32,500 nt of DNA from Penaeus vannamei. Its lineage: Eukaryota; Arthropoda; Malacostraca; Decapoda; Penaeidae. The stretch is taken from NCBI RefSeq assembly GCF_042767895.1, contig NC_091575.1, positions 31,045,638 through 31,078,137 of the forward strand, written 5' to 3'. Shown here piece after piece: positions 1 to 13,295 of the stretch. The notes under the pieces were generated by a model that was given only the letters and a program-made list of their open reading frames with translations, had not been told where the DNA came from and did not search any database. Each line of letters starts with the position of its first letter. The first letter of the stretch is position 1. The position numbers were made by a program, and so were the translations under genes.

Positions 1-362
1 TGGAGTTTTAAAGCATTATAGGTTTTTTTTTTTTTTTTGGCCGGACATAAATTCTGGTAAAAATGAAAATAAAAAAAATAAAAAATAAACATTATGGCTC
101 AGCCCACGTTGATAACAGACACATTACGTACATATAAACATTTATAGTTTTTTTTTTTTTTTATCTCCCCTTGGTTTTAATGAAACGAATTTCTATTTTC
201 GTTAATATTCGTTCAAGCTGGAATGTCAGTGTTGCCAACAGCGGGAGCATCTGAATACGTGCTTCAAATAAAAGATTTTTTTTTCTTTTTTTTTTTTTTG
301 AATAAGCAATTCTATCGGTAAAAAGATTGAATATTTCTATTTTTTTAATATGAGAATAAGGT
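1..362. other. AT-rich unique DNA
   Basis: Mostly single-copy AT-rich sequence with homopolymer T runs near 27-38, 149-162 and 280-299 and an A-rich stretch near 66-88. No open frame of note, splice-flanked exon or RNA gene was seen. It leads directly into the GATAAT-type repeat. Confidence 0.5.
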
Positions 363-745
363 TCTAAAGAGTAATAGTGATAATGAGGATGGTGAGCGTT
401 ACAATAGTGATAATGAGGAGAAGAAGAATAAATGATAATGACAATAGTTGGAGTAGGAAAATGATAATGATCATAATGGCCTTTGGAATGGTAGTAATGG
501 TAATAAGAGAAATAATATAATAATGATAATAATTAATGATGATGTCAATAATGATCATATCAGAGATAATAGTAGAAATAATAATGATAATGATAATAAT
601 AATAATAATGATAACAATAACGAAAAGAGTTTATAGTAATAATGATAATGACAACAAAAATAATAGCAACAACAATAATGATAATAATAACAATGATAAT
701 GATAATCACAATAATAACAACAACAACAACACTAATAACCAATAA
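363..745. repeat. Degenerate GATAAT/AAT microsatellite
   Basis: Imperfect AAT, GATAAT and AAC trinucleotide-type repeat on the + strand, purest around 585-720. The open frames here translate to Asn- or Ile-rich strings, as expected of the repeat, and are not genes. The same repeat family dominates 8951-13295. Confidence 0.85.
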
Positions 746-1019
746 ATAATATCTAAATATTCGAAAGACAGAAACTTTTCCAACTCCAGGAGATGAAAGT
801 CAGGACGTAGCGCATTCCCGCTCTTCTCGAGCATTTACCGCTAGATTTCTCCCGCCTGGATTCCGCTAGCTAACAACTTCGAAGCCGCAGCGATCAAGTT
901 TCTAGCGTCTTTCCGCTAAGTTTGTCGTTAATTGCGGCTCAAATTCCGTCTTTGTGGCGTGTCTTTGCGCTATTGAACAATTTTGGGAAAGAATTTATGG
1001 ATTGAAGATAGAGATCGTT
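746..1019. other. Unique, GC-balanced island
   Basis: About 270 bp of non-repetitive sequence with higher GC than its surroundings. Motifs of the type ACCGCTA/TCCGCTA recur irregularly (near 838, 863 and 913). No convincing exon was found. It could be a relic of a dispersed element or single-copy spacer. Confidence 0.4.
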
Positions 1020-1133
1020 ATTTTTTTTCTCTCTGTCTGTCTCTGTCTGTCTGTCTCTGTCTCTTTGTCTTTTTTTTTCTCCTTCTCTATCTATCTATTT
1101 ATCTGTCTATTTATCTATCTCTCTTTCTCTCTT

Positions 1134-1216
<83 letters not shown>

Positions 1217-1382
1217 ATCTATCTATATCTATCTATCTAGCTATCTAATCTATCTAATCTATCTATATATCTATCTATCTATCTAATCTATCTATATATC
1301 TATTTATCTATCTATATATATCTATCTATCTATCCATTTATCTATCTGTCATTCTATCTATCTATCTATATCTATCTATCTA

Positions 1383-1425
<43 letters not shown>

Positions 1426-1455
1426 CATCTATCCATCCATCGATCCATCTATCTA

Positions 1456-1499
<44 letters not shown>

Positions 1500-1502
1500 C
1501 AT

Positions 1503-1547
<45 letters not shown>

Positions 1548-1590
1548 CATCCATCGATCCATATATCTATATCTATCTATCTATCTAGCT
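1020..1590. repeat. Compound TCTG / CT / TATC microsatellite
   Basis: Three blocks follow one another: TCTG with CTCTGT (about 1030-1078), a nearly pure CT run (about 1150-1210) and a long TATC array (about 1212-1590). The TATC block has CCATCGATCC interruptions near 1436-1446 and 1548-1560. The similar interruption flanked by pure TATC suggests an internal duplication. Ser/Leu and Tyr/Leu open frames here are repeat translations. Confidence 0.95.
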
Positions 1591-1952
1591 CTTTTCTTGG
1601 TGTAAAGATGTATTTAATGTATAATGATGTCAGATATTTTGGAACAGCTGGGCGAAGTGATTTATTCGATTTTTTGTGTTTGTTTGTTTGTTTTTGTTTT
1701 GTGTTTGTCGATGTTTTGGATATACTTCGTTGTCTTAACATATATATATACATATATGAAAATCGATATTATAATAGTTACTACATCTTTCTTATTATAT
1801 TTTCACTATCAGAGCTAGCTGAAGTCTGATACAAAATCAAAAAAAGAAAGATAACAAATAAAAAGAATAGGAAAAAAATAATCGACATCTATTCATATAC
1901 ATATTTGATTTAACAGCTGTGATTTCCAATCTGAATCGGTTTCTGTGGACAA
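1591..1952. other. AT-rich unique DNA
   Basis: Non-repetitive AT-rich sequence with a GTTT run near 1676-1700 and a short TA run near 1740-1757. Short open frames exist but show no recognisable domain or splice context. Confidence 0.4.
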
Positions 1953-1977
1953 TCCCCCCCCCCCAATCCCCCCAGTC
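1953..1977 (+). repeat. Poly-C tract
   Basis: Two C runs (11 and 6) separated by AAT. This is one of several C or G homopolymers in the window (others at 3283-3299, 4250-4261 and in 20594-20770). Confidence 0.8.
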
Positions 1978-1987
1978 CTCAGGGAAT

Positions 1988-2156
1988 CGTGTGTGTTGGA
2001 ATGTATAATATGTGTGTGTTTCTTTGTGTGTGTGTGCATGTGAATGTATTGTGTGTGTGTGTGTTTCTTTGTGTGTGCGTGTATGCGAATGTATTGTGTG
2101 TGTGTTTCTTTGTGTGTGTGTGTATGAATGTATTTTGTGTGTGTATGTGCTAAAAC
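1988..2156 (+). repeat. TG-rich minisatellite, 41-45 bp unit
   Basis: TG repeat organised into longer units marked by GTTTCTTTGTG at about 2018, 2063 and 2104 (periods 45 and 41) and by GAATGTAT at the unit end. It is a TG microsatellite that has become a minisatellite. The minus-strand His/Thr-rich open frame is a translation of it. Confidence 0.85.
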
Positions 2157-2218
2157 AGTGACCCATTGAAATTAATTAGAATTATTACCTATCGTCCTTT
2201 TCCCTTATTTTCGTTTTG

Positions 2219-3175
<957 letters not shown>

Positions 3176-3375
3176 GAGACGCGAAGAAGAGAGGAGGGGG
3201 TGAAAATGGAGCACATAAAAGCGAGTGTCTCAATGAACGGCTCTCTCATTTTCGCACAAGTGTTATTCCGGAGCGGAGTGAACCCCCCCCCCCCCCCCCG
3301 CTCCACCACCGCCCCGCCGCCATGTGGTGGAGCCCTGTTTAGCATACATATAGCTTGGGCCACGCTTTAACGTCC
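3176..3375. other. Unique island with C17 run and inverted repeat
   Basis: Single-copy sequence between two polypyrimidine blocks. It contains a run of 17 C (3283-3299) followed at once by a perfect 10-bp inverted repeat, GCTCCACCAC (3300-3309) and GTGGTGGAGC (3324-3333), around a GC-rich 14-nt loop. No convincing coding exon was seen. Confidence 0.6.
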
Positions 3376-4055
3376 CCTCTCTCTTCTCCCCCCCCCCCTC
3401 TCTCACCCTCTCTCCCCCTCTCCCCTTCTCCCCACTACCCTCTCTCTTCTCTTTTTCCCCTCTTTTTTATTTTTTCCATACTGTTTTTTTTTTCTTTCTT
3501 TCTTTCTTTCTCTTTTCTTTTCTCTTTTTTTCCTCTACTCTTTTCTCTCTTTTCGTTTCCCCCTCTCTCTTTCCCTTTCCCCTCTCTTTCTCAATCCCTT
3601 TCCCCACTCTCCTCTCTTTTTCTCTTTCCCCTTCTCCGATCTCCTCTCTCTTTCCCCTTTCCCTTTCTTCTTTTTTTTCCTTTTCCCCTGTCCTCTCTCT
3701 TTCCCCCTTTCTCTCTTTCTCTTTCCATTTCCCCTCTCTCCTCTCCCCCCCACCCTTCGCTACCCTCTTTTTCTATCCTCGTCTCTTCCATTCCCGTTTA
3801 CTATTTATCCTCCTTTCTCTCTCTCTTCCCTGTTTCGTTATTCCCTGTTCCTCTATTCCGCTCCCTCTCTTGTCTCTCTCCTCTCGTCTCCTCTTCCCCT
3901 CTCTTCCTCTCCTCTCATCAGCCTATTCACAATTTCTCCTTCCCTCTTCTTCTCTTTTCCTCCCTCCCCCCCCTTCTTTTATCCTCCTCCCTGCCCTCCC
4001 CCCTCCCCTCCCCCTCCCCCCTCCCCCCCCTCCTCTTATATATTTGGGTACAACG
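3376..4055 (+). repeat. Polypyrimidine tract (CTCTCCC / TTTCCCC)
   Basis: Nearly pure C/T on the + strand, with TTTC clusters near 3490-3540 and C-rich runs near 3960-4040. The 246-residue Ser/Leu/Pro frame covering it is a composition artefact. Confidence 0.95.
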
Positions 4056-4370
4056 ACCTAATTCTTATTTATGGTGTGTGTGTGGTTTTGTGTAGAGGGA
4101 AGGGGTGGGGGGTAGCAGAGTCCCCTCCCTCCCTCCCCCTTCCCTACAGCCCTCCCCTCCCCCTCCACCTAAACAATAGACTTGACCAGACTAAAAAAAA
4201 AAAAATAAAAAAATAAAAAATAAAAAAAAAAATAAAAAAAAAAAAAAAAGGGGGGGGGGGGAGGGGGGAAGGCCTTTTGGAAAACGCCAGCAAAAACGAC
4301 CTTGTAAATTGACCTTATTCTAAGAGTGGTTTTCTAGGGCTGAGCCGGCTATCCGCTTCTCGCTTCTCTG
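4056..4370. other. Mixed unique DNA with A-rich tail and G12 run
   Basis: It includes a TG run (4074-4084), C-rich DNA, then an A-rich block with scattered T (4193-4249) running directly into 12 G (4250-4261). Downstream to 4370 is apparently unique. The A-rich block resembles a retroposon tail, but no element body was recognised upstream. Confidence 0.5.
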
Positions 4371-4577
4371 CCTTTTCTTTTCTCTACTTTTCCCTGTGGT
4401 TCCTCTGCTTTCTATCTTTCTCGTGTACATTTTCCACTTTCTATTTCTTTATTTCTCTCTCTCTCTCTCTCTTTCTCTTTCACTTTCTTTCTCTATCTCT
4501 CTTTCTCTTTCTTTCTCTTGCTTGCTCTCTCTCTCTTTCTTTCTTCTTGCTCTCTCTCTCTCTCTCCCTCCCTCCCT

Positions 4578-4619
<42 letters not shown>

Positions 4620-4716
4620 GCCTCTCTCTCTCTCTCGCTCTGTCTCTCGCTCTCTCGCTCTCTCGCTCTCTCGCTCTCTCTCTCTCTTCCTCTTGCTCTC
4701 TCTCTCTCTTCCTCTT

Positions 4717-4804
<88 letters not shown>

Positions 4805-4815
4805 TCTCCTCTCTC
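4371..4815 (+). repeat. CT microsatellite with CCCT and CGCT variants
   Basis: Long imperfect CT array. Inside it lie CCCT repeats (4565-4585), TCGC variants (4634-4678) and duplicated CTTCCTCTTG blocks (near 4686 and 4710). The purest CT run is about 4717-4783. Confidence 0.97.
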
Positions 4816-5590
4816 AATCCTTCGCACTCAAAATTTCATTCACAATTCTCCTCCCTCCCTCCATCCTCTGCCTTTCCTGCTTTTATTTCGAACTACTTTC
4901 TATCTCCATCCTTCTAATTTTTACTTTTCTTTCTCCACATTCCTCCACCTAAATTCCACTTTCTCGCCCTCTCTTCCACCTCTTCTTCTCAACACTGTTA
5001 ACCTCATTCTCTCCACTTCTAACCGCCCCCTTCATTCTTAATCTTCCATGCTTCTCTTCCACTTTTCCATCCACCTTCTCATCACCTCCCAGGGTCTCTT
5101 CCACTCTCCATGCTCTAAAACCTCCTTCCTCTCCATCTTCCCTCTCCACCCTTTTCTCCCATTCTCTTCCACCATCTCCCTCCACCCCCTATCCACCCTC
5201 CACCTTTCCCTTCCATCCTCCCCCTCCACCTACCATCCTTCCCTTCTACCATCCCCCTCCATTCTCCATCTATCTTCCACCTTCCCACCCTCCACCCTCT
5301 ACCTCCATCCTCCCCCTCCACCCTTCCCCCTTCACTCCCACCCTCCCTCCACCTACCCTCCCACCCTCACACCCTCCAACCCTCCTCCAACCCTCCCCCC
5401 TCCCACCCTCCCTCCCTCCTCCTCCTTCCCTCCCACCCTCCCCCTTCCTTTCCACCCTCCTCCCCCCACCCTCCCTCTCCCTCCTCCCACCCTCCACCCC
5501 TCCAACCCTCCTCCCTCTAACCCTCCCCTCCCCCCACCTTCCCTCCCCCTCCACCCCTCCCCCCCCTCCACCCCCTCCACCCTTCCACCC
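4816..5590 (+). repeat. Polypyrimidine-rich block, CCACCCTCC type
   Basis: Irregular C/T-rich DNA becomes, from about 5140, dominated by CCACCCTCC and CCTCCACC motifs to 5590. The + strand translates to Pro/Ser/Thr-rich and the - strand to Gly/Glu/Arg-rich frames. I see no splice-bounded exon. Confidence 0.9.
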
Positions 5591-5755
5591 GCAAAACCAC
5601 ATCGAGAACAAAAAGAAAAAAAGAAATAAATGTCGATATTGAGTAATTTTGTGGATGACAAGGCAAAGGAAATATAATAACCGTATATTGCACAAAAGGA
5701 GACGGAGAATTGCCAAAGTTGGAATTAAGTCGAGGGATATGGGATATGGGGCCGG
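5591..5755. other. Unique island
   Basis: About 165 bp of non-repetitive sequence between two pyrimidine blocks. An open frame runs through it, but it continues into a TTC repeat as a Phe/Ser string, so I do not call a gene. Confidence 0.45.
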
Positions 5756-6610
5756 GCTTTCCTTTTCTGCTACTGTCGGCTTCCTCTTTCTTTGTATTGT
5801 TTTTCTTCTTTTTCTTCTTGTTCTTTTTTTCTTTGTTGTTTTTCTTCTTATTATTATTATTTTTATTCTTTTTTTTCTTTATTGTTTTTCTTCTTCGTCG
5901 TCGTCGTCGTCGTTTTCTTCTTTTAATTCTTCTTCTTTTACTTCCTCTTTCTTTGCTTCTTTTTTCTTTTTTGCTTCTTCTTTTTCATCTCTCTTTTCTT
6001 CTTTTTCTTCTACTTATTTCCTTATCCTTTTTTCTTCGTCTTCTTTTTCATCTTTTTCTTGTCCTTTTTCTTCTTCTTCTTCTTCTTATCTTCTTTTTCT
6101 TCTCCTTTTCTTCTTTTTCTTCTTCGTCGTCGTCCTTTCCTTTTTCTTCGTCCTCTTCGTCTCCTACTTTTCTTCTTCTTCTTTTCATCTTCTTTTCTTC
6201 TTCTCCCTTTTCTTCTTATTTTTCTTCTTCGTCATTTTGTTTTACTTCGTCCTCTTCGTCTCCTTCTTCTACTTTTCTTCTTCTTCTTCTTCTCCTGCTT
6301 AGTTTCTGCTTCCTCTTCTTCCTCTGGTATTTGTTTTCTCTTCGTCTTCTTGTTCATTGTTATTCTCTTGTTGTCCTTTCGCTTCTTATCTTTCTAATTT
6401 TGCTTCCCTGTCTTCTTCTCTTCCTTGTTCTTTCTCCTCTGTTTCGTCTTTCGTTTGTTATCTTTCTTATTTTGCTTCATGTCTCCATTCCTTTCTTGTT
6501 CTTCTCTTCCTCGTTCTTTCTCCTCTCCATCTTCGTCTAATCCTTATTCTACCTCTCTTTCTCCCCTTTCTCTATCTTTCTTCTTTCGTCTCTCCTATCT
6601 CATTCTACTT
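5756..6610 (+). repeat. TTC/TTTTC polypyrimidine block with TCG runs
   Basis: Imperfect TTC, TTTTTC and TTCTT repeat on the + strand, with a short ATT run near 5848-5868. A pure TCG run lies at about 5895-5912, and TTCGTCGTC variants occur near 6122-6135 and 6226-6262. The 217- and 276-residue Phe/Leu/Ser frames are artefacts. Confidence 0.93.
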
Positions 6611-7205
6611 CTTATCACATATTATCCCATCCATATTTGTATAATTCTACCCATACCATTCTTTTCATTCACTCCTTTATCCATTTTTGTTTTCATTAAT
6701 CTATTCATCTATCATTTCTATACTTTATTCCCATATAATTTATTCACTCTATCCCTTTTTTTCAATTATTTATTCACCTATCTATCATTTCTATATCATT
6801 TATTCCCATATCATTTATTCACTCTTTTTTCAATTATCTATTCATCTATCTCTTATTTCCACATCATCTATTCACTCATTTATCCATTTTTTTTTCAATT
6901 ATCTATTCACCTATCTCTCATTTCCACATAATTCATTCCCTTATTTACCCATTTCTTTTCAATTACCTATCCACCTATCTATCCTTTCCACATCATTTAT
7001 TCCCTCATTTATCCATTTCTTTTCAATTATCTATCCACCTATCTATCATTTCCACACCATTTATTCCCTCATTTATCCATTTCTTCTCAACTATCTATCC
7101 ACCTATCTATCATTTCCACATCATTTATTCCCTCATTTATCCATTTCTTTTCAATTACCTATTCATCCTATCTCTCATTTCCACACCATTTATTCCTTTA
7201 TTCCG
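6611..7205 (+). repeat. 64-bp minisatellite, about 8-9 copies
   Basis: The motif CAATTATCTATTC or a close variant recurs at about 6694, 6763, 6831, 6896, 6960, 7024, 7088 and 7152, giving periods of 69, 68, 65, then 64 four times. Each unit carries CACCTATCTATC, CATTTCCACA, ATTTATTCCCTCATTTATCC and a TTTCTTTT end. Copies become more alike toward 7200 and decay into irregular sequence before 6690. No function is evident; the + strand frame covering it is a shadow. Confidence 0.93.
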
Positions 7206-7345
7206 CACCTCCTTTCATTCTAAAGTCAGCCGCCACAAGTGAGACTTCAAGTTTTCCTAAACTTATGTAATAGCTGCGTTGTTTGCAATCTTGCGGAAGA
7301 CAAGTTTGCAACATTCTCGCGATATATCTTTTTGGGGGTTTTTAA
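7206..7345. other. Unique spacer between two tandem arrays
   Basis: About 140 bp of non-repetitive sequence between the 64-bp minisatellite and the 155-bp satellite. No coding or RNA feature was identified. Confidence 0.5.
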
Positions 7346-8950
7346 TTTATACACTGACGGAGAGCGTCAAGAAAACGAGAGAAAATTAATAACGGATGAG
7401 TAGATGAGAATGATGATAAATGATGTTTATGATGATAAGACGATAATTAGTGACAAAGAATCCGAGATAAAAATTACTGATAATAAAACCGACACAATGA
7501 TTTATACACTGACGGTGAGTGTCAAGAAAACGAGAGAAAATTAATAACGAATGAGTAGATGAGAATGATAATAAATGAGGTTTATAAGGATAAGACGATA
7601 ATTAGTGATAAAGAATCCATGACAAATATTACTGATAATAAAACCGACACAATGATTTATACACTGACGGAGAGTGTCAAGAAAACGAGAGAAAATTAAT
7701 AACGAATGAGTAGATAAGAATGATAATAAAGGATGTTTATAATGATAAGAGTGATAATGTAAGTGATAATAAATCCGAGATAAAAATTACTGATAATAAA
7801 ACCGACACAATAATTTATACACTGACAGGGAGTGTCAAGAAAACGAGAGAAAATTAATAACTAATAACGAATGAGTAGATAAGAATGATAATAAATGATG
7901 TTTATAATGATAAGAGTGATAATGTAAGTGATAATAAATCCGAGACAAAAATTACTGATAATAAAACCGACACAATGATTTATACACTAACGGTGAGTGT
8001 CAAGAAAACGAGAGAAAATTAATAACGAATGAGTAGATAAGAATGATAATAAAGGATGTTTATAATGATAAGAGTGATAATGTAAGTGATAATAAATCCG
8101 AGACAAAAATTACTGATAATAAAACCGACACAATGATTTATACACTAACGGAGAGTGTCAAGAAAACGAGAGAAAATTAATAACTAATAACGAATGAGTA
8201 CATAAGAATGATAATAAATGAGGTTTATAATGATAAGACGATAATTAGTGATAAAGAATCCGAGATAAAAATTACTGATAATAAAACCGACACAATGATT
8301 TATACACTGACCGAGAGTGTCAAGAAAACGAGGGAAAATTAATAACGGATGAGTAGATAAGAATGATGATAAATGATGTTTATAATGATAAGACGATAAT
8401 TAGTGATAAAGAATCCATGACAAAAATTACTGATAATAAAACCGACACAATGATTTATACACTAACGGAGAGTGTCAAGAAAACGAGGCAAAATTAATAA
8501 CGAATGAGTAGATGAGAATGATAATAAAGGATGTTTATAATGATAAGACGATAATCAGTGATAAAGAATCCGAGATAAAAATTACTGATAATAAAACCGA
8601 CACAATGATTTATACACTGACGGTGAGTGTCAAGAAAACGAAGGAAAATTAATAACTAATAACGAATGAGTAGATAAGAATGATAATAAATGATGTTTAT
8701 AATGATAAGACGATAATTAGTGATAAAGAATCCGAGACAAAAATTACTGATAATAAAACCGACACAATGATTTATACACTGACGGTGAGTGTCAAGAAAA
8801 CGAGAGAAAATTAATAACGAATGAGTAGATGAGAATGATAGTAAATGATGTTTATAATGATAAGACGATAATTAGTGATAAAGAATCCATGACAATAATT
8901 AGTGATAAAAAGTCCATGACAAAAATTAGTGATAATAAATCCGACACAAT
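7346..8950 (+). repeat. 155-165-bp satellite array, 10 monomers
   Basis: TTTATACACT marks monomer starts at 7346, 7501, 7656, 7814, 7979, 8137, 8299, 8454, 8609 and 8771. Monomer lengths are 155, 155, 158, 165, 158, 162, 155, 155, 162 and a longer decaying last copy. Common blocks are GTGTCAAGAAAACGAG, AAAATTAATAAC, GAATGAGTAGAT, GATGTTTATAATGATAAG and AAAACCGACACAATGA. Length classes come from two independent changes: a 7-bp duplication giving AATAACTAATAAC (+7), and replacement of GACGATAATTAGTGATAAAG by a 3-bp-longer GTGATAATGTAAGTG variant (+3). Each start carries a short dyad, ACACT...AGTGT. No open frame spans a monomer. Confidence 0.95.
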
Positions 8951-9748
8951 AATCAGTGACGATAAAATCCGAGATAAAGATTAATGAAAATAAATTACTG
9001 ATTACTAATAATTGATAAAAATATTAATAAAAAAAATGATTGAGAAAAAGTGATTGTTAATAATCAGATATTGTGATACTAATTAATGACACTACTAATT
9101 ATGACAATAACAATGTTAAAAGTTGAATCCCTATCGGAGAGGTTATATATTCAATCATAGTAATGATGAAGATTATCATCATGAGAACAATGTATAGTAA
9201 TTTAATTAACATGATATTTATGATCATAGGAACAATAATAAAAGCATCAATTATAATAATCATAATAACGTTAATGATGATATTGACAGTGATGAGGGGA
9301 CTAATTACAATTAAAACAACAATGATAATCATAATGATGATGTTGCTAACAATAATATCAATGATAGTAATGATAACAATGATTATGATAATAATAATCA
9401 TAATAATAATGATTTTAATGACAAAAATGATGATGATGATGATGATGATAATAATAATAACAATAATGATAATAATGACAATAATAACAATAACAATAAT
9501 AATGATCATGATAATAAAACTATAATGCGATTAATTACAAAAATAAGAATGATAATGACGATGATAATAAAAATAATAATATCAATAATGATGATAATAA
9601 TGACAATAATATTAATGATAATATAAATGATAATGAGAGTAATTATAATGATTATAATAAAACAATAATAATAAACATGAAAATGATAATAACAAAAATG
9701 TTAAGGGCAATCAATAAAAGCAATGACGATGAGATGTTAGTAACAATA

Positions 9749-9782
<34 letters not shown>

Positions 9783-9924
9783 GAAGAAGAAGAAGAAGAA
9801 GAAGAAGAATGTTAAGAATAATAGTAGTTATAATAACAAGAATATTAACAAAGATCATAATGATAATAATGATAATAATAACAATAATAATAATGAAAAT
9901 ACTAACCATTACAAATATAATAAT
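8951..9924 (+). repeat. Degenerate GATAAT/AAT repeat, purine-rich strand on +
   Basis: Imperfect AAT, GATAAT and AATGAT repeat continuing out of the last satellite monomer. A GATGAT run lies near 9427-9450 and a pure AAG run at about 9781-9808. One small less repetitive patch occurs near 9115-9165. Met/Ile frames on both strands are artefacts. Confidence 0.9.
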
Positions 9925-9931
9925 AATAATG

Positions 9932-10024
<93 letters not shown>
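9925..10024 (+). repeat. Pure AAT array
   Basis: About 90 bp of uninterrupted TAA/AAT on the + strand, ending at a strand switch near 10025-10030. Confidence 0.97.
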
Positions 10025-10845
<821 letters not shown>

Positions 10846-12167
10846 TTTTATTCTTTAATCCTATTTTTACTTTCAACATCATCAACATTATTGTTAATAT
10901 TATCCTTATCATTAGTTGATATCACAATCATCGTCATTATCAATACTCTTATTTCATCTTCATCTTCATTATTATTATCATCATTATCACCATAATCATT
11001 ATCAATATTATTACTTTTGTTATTAGCATCATTACCTTATTATTATCATTATTACTGTTATAACTATTTGCATTAATACAATTATTTTTGTTGCTATTAT
11101 CACAGTTATTGTAATCATCATTATCATCATTATTATTATTTTTTACTAGTACTATAGTTATTATCATCATTGTTATCAACATTATTATAATCATTACTAT
11201 ATCTGGTATCATTACCATCACCATAAATATCATTATTATTACTGTTATTTTCGTTATTATCATTATGATTGCAATTATCATTATCATCACTTATCATCAT
11301 TACTATTACAATTGTAATTATCATTATCATTATTGTTAATAGCTTATAATTGTACTTACCATTAATATCATAATTATTATTATCATTATTACTATCATCA
11401 CTATCATTATAATCATTTTTATTATCATTACAATTACTTTCATTATTTTATTGATACTATCATTATCAATATCACTATAATCATCATCATCATTATAATT
11501 ATTATCATCATCGTCATTATTGCTGTTGTTGCTACTGTTGTTTTTATCATAATCATTATTACTATCAGTGTTAGTATCATTACTATTATCACCAACATTA
11601 CTGTCATTACTATTTTATCATTACCATTATCACCATCATCATCATCATCTTCCTTACTATCGTTATCCTAATTGCTATTACTATCATCATGATCATCATT
11701 AGTGTTGTTATGGTCATCATCAATATCTTAATCATAATTACTATCAGATTATCACGATCTATATCGTCGTCAACATAATAATTAAAGATATTTTTCATGA
11801 TTATCGTTTAATCATTAAATATATCAATCTTATTGCTAAAATTAATATAATCATTTTTATTATCATTATCATTAACATTGATATTACTGTTATTATCATT
11901 ATTATTGATATGATTATCTGCATCATTTCAGTTACTATGATTAGTATCACTAATACCATCATTATCATATTATCTTTTTAATTATATATTTTATCACTAT
12001 TGCTGTTAGTAGTAGTTATCATTATTATTATTACTAACATTATTGTCATTTCTATTATTATTATCATCATCATCATCATTATCGTTATTATCACTGTTAT
12101 TCATATCATTATCATTATTACTATCATAATCATTGTTATTATTAGTATTATCATTGATATCATTATT
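10846..12167 (-). repeat. Long degenerate ATT/ATC repeat
   Basis: The + strand consists of ATTATC, ATCATC and ATTACT words for about 1.3 kb, diverged enough that short semi-unique patches appear (for example 11755-11840). It is the inverted counterpart of 8951-10024. Short Met/Ile/Asn frames are not genes. Confidence 0.9.
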
Positions 12168-12185
12168 AGTAGTACTAGTACTACT
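12168..12185. repeat. 18-bp perfect palindrome
   Basis: AGTAGTACTAGTACTACT equals its own reverse complement. A wider 12-bp inverted pair, ATTATTAGTAGT and ACTACTAATAAT, surrounds it. It sits exactly at the junction where the ATT array turns into an AAT array. Confidence 0.9.
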
Positions 12186-12198
12186 ACTACTAATAATG

Positions 12199-12275
<77 letters not shown>
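12186..12275 (+). repeat. AAT array inserted in opposite polarity
   Basis: About 85 bp of pure AAT on the + strand inside a region otherwise of ATT/ATC polarity, entered through the palindrome at 12168-12185 and left abruptly at ATATCATTACC. Confidence 0.95.
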
Positions 12276-12276
<1 letters not shown>

Positions 12277-13295
12277 TCATTACCACTATCCTTATTGTTA
12301 TCATTATCAATCTCATCCTCATCATAACTATCATCATTATTGTTATCGTCATTATTATCATCATCTTTATCATAATCATCATTTAAATTATTTTGATCAT
12401 CTTTGCTATTATTATTACATCATACATACATTATAATTATTATCATCAAGTCATCTGTATCTAATCATCATAATCATCATTATCATCGCCAATTGGAGTA
12501 GTATGAATAATAATGATAATAGTAATAATATGAATACTTTTATCATTATTACCATTACTATCATTTTCACCTACATCATTATTATCATTATCATTACTAA
12601 TCATCATTACTATTATCATTATTATTATGATTATCATTATCATTATTATCATTATCATTACTGTTTTTATTGTTATGATCTTTATTATCATTATCATCAC
12701 CATTATCATCATTATCATTATCATTTGTCTTATTATCATGATTATCATTATCATCATTCTTATCTATACTATTATTATTATCATTTTCATCATCATTAGT
12801 ATTAGTATCATTATAATTACTGAGTTCATTTTATTATTAATATCATTATTATTACTATTATTATTATCATCACTATTATCATTATCATTACTACTACTAT
12901 TACTATTATCATCGTTGTAATTACGATTATTTTTACTGTTACCATAATCATCATCATGATATTATCATTATCACTATTACAGTTATTATCATTATTATCA
13001 TTATCATTATTACTACTACTACTACTACTACTGCTATTACTACTATCAATATTACTATCATTGTTCTTACTATTATCATTATCATCATTATTATTGTTAG
13101 TGTTATTATCATTATCATCATTATTATTATCCTTTTGATAGGAATTATCTCTCATTGCTATTATTACTATTATTCTTTATTATCATTATTATCAATATCA
13201 TTATCATTATCATTACCATAATTATTGTCATCATCATTATCATTTCTATTATCACTATCATTACTAGAGTCGTTATCATCCCTTATATTATCTTA
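12276..13295 (-). repeat. Degenerate ATT/ATC repeat
   Basis: The ATTATC/ATCATT pattern resumes. It is broken by a small AAT-polarity island near 12504-12533 next to a short unique patch (12486-12503), and by CTACTACT runs near 13010-13040. The frames seen are poly-Ile, poly-Leu or Asn/Ser artefacts. Confidence 0.9.

Noticed and set aside
7346..8950. CRISPR-like array
   Set aside because: Monomers are contiguous and similar throughout, with no unique spacers and no cas genes; the DNA is eukaryotic in character.
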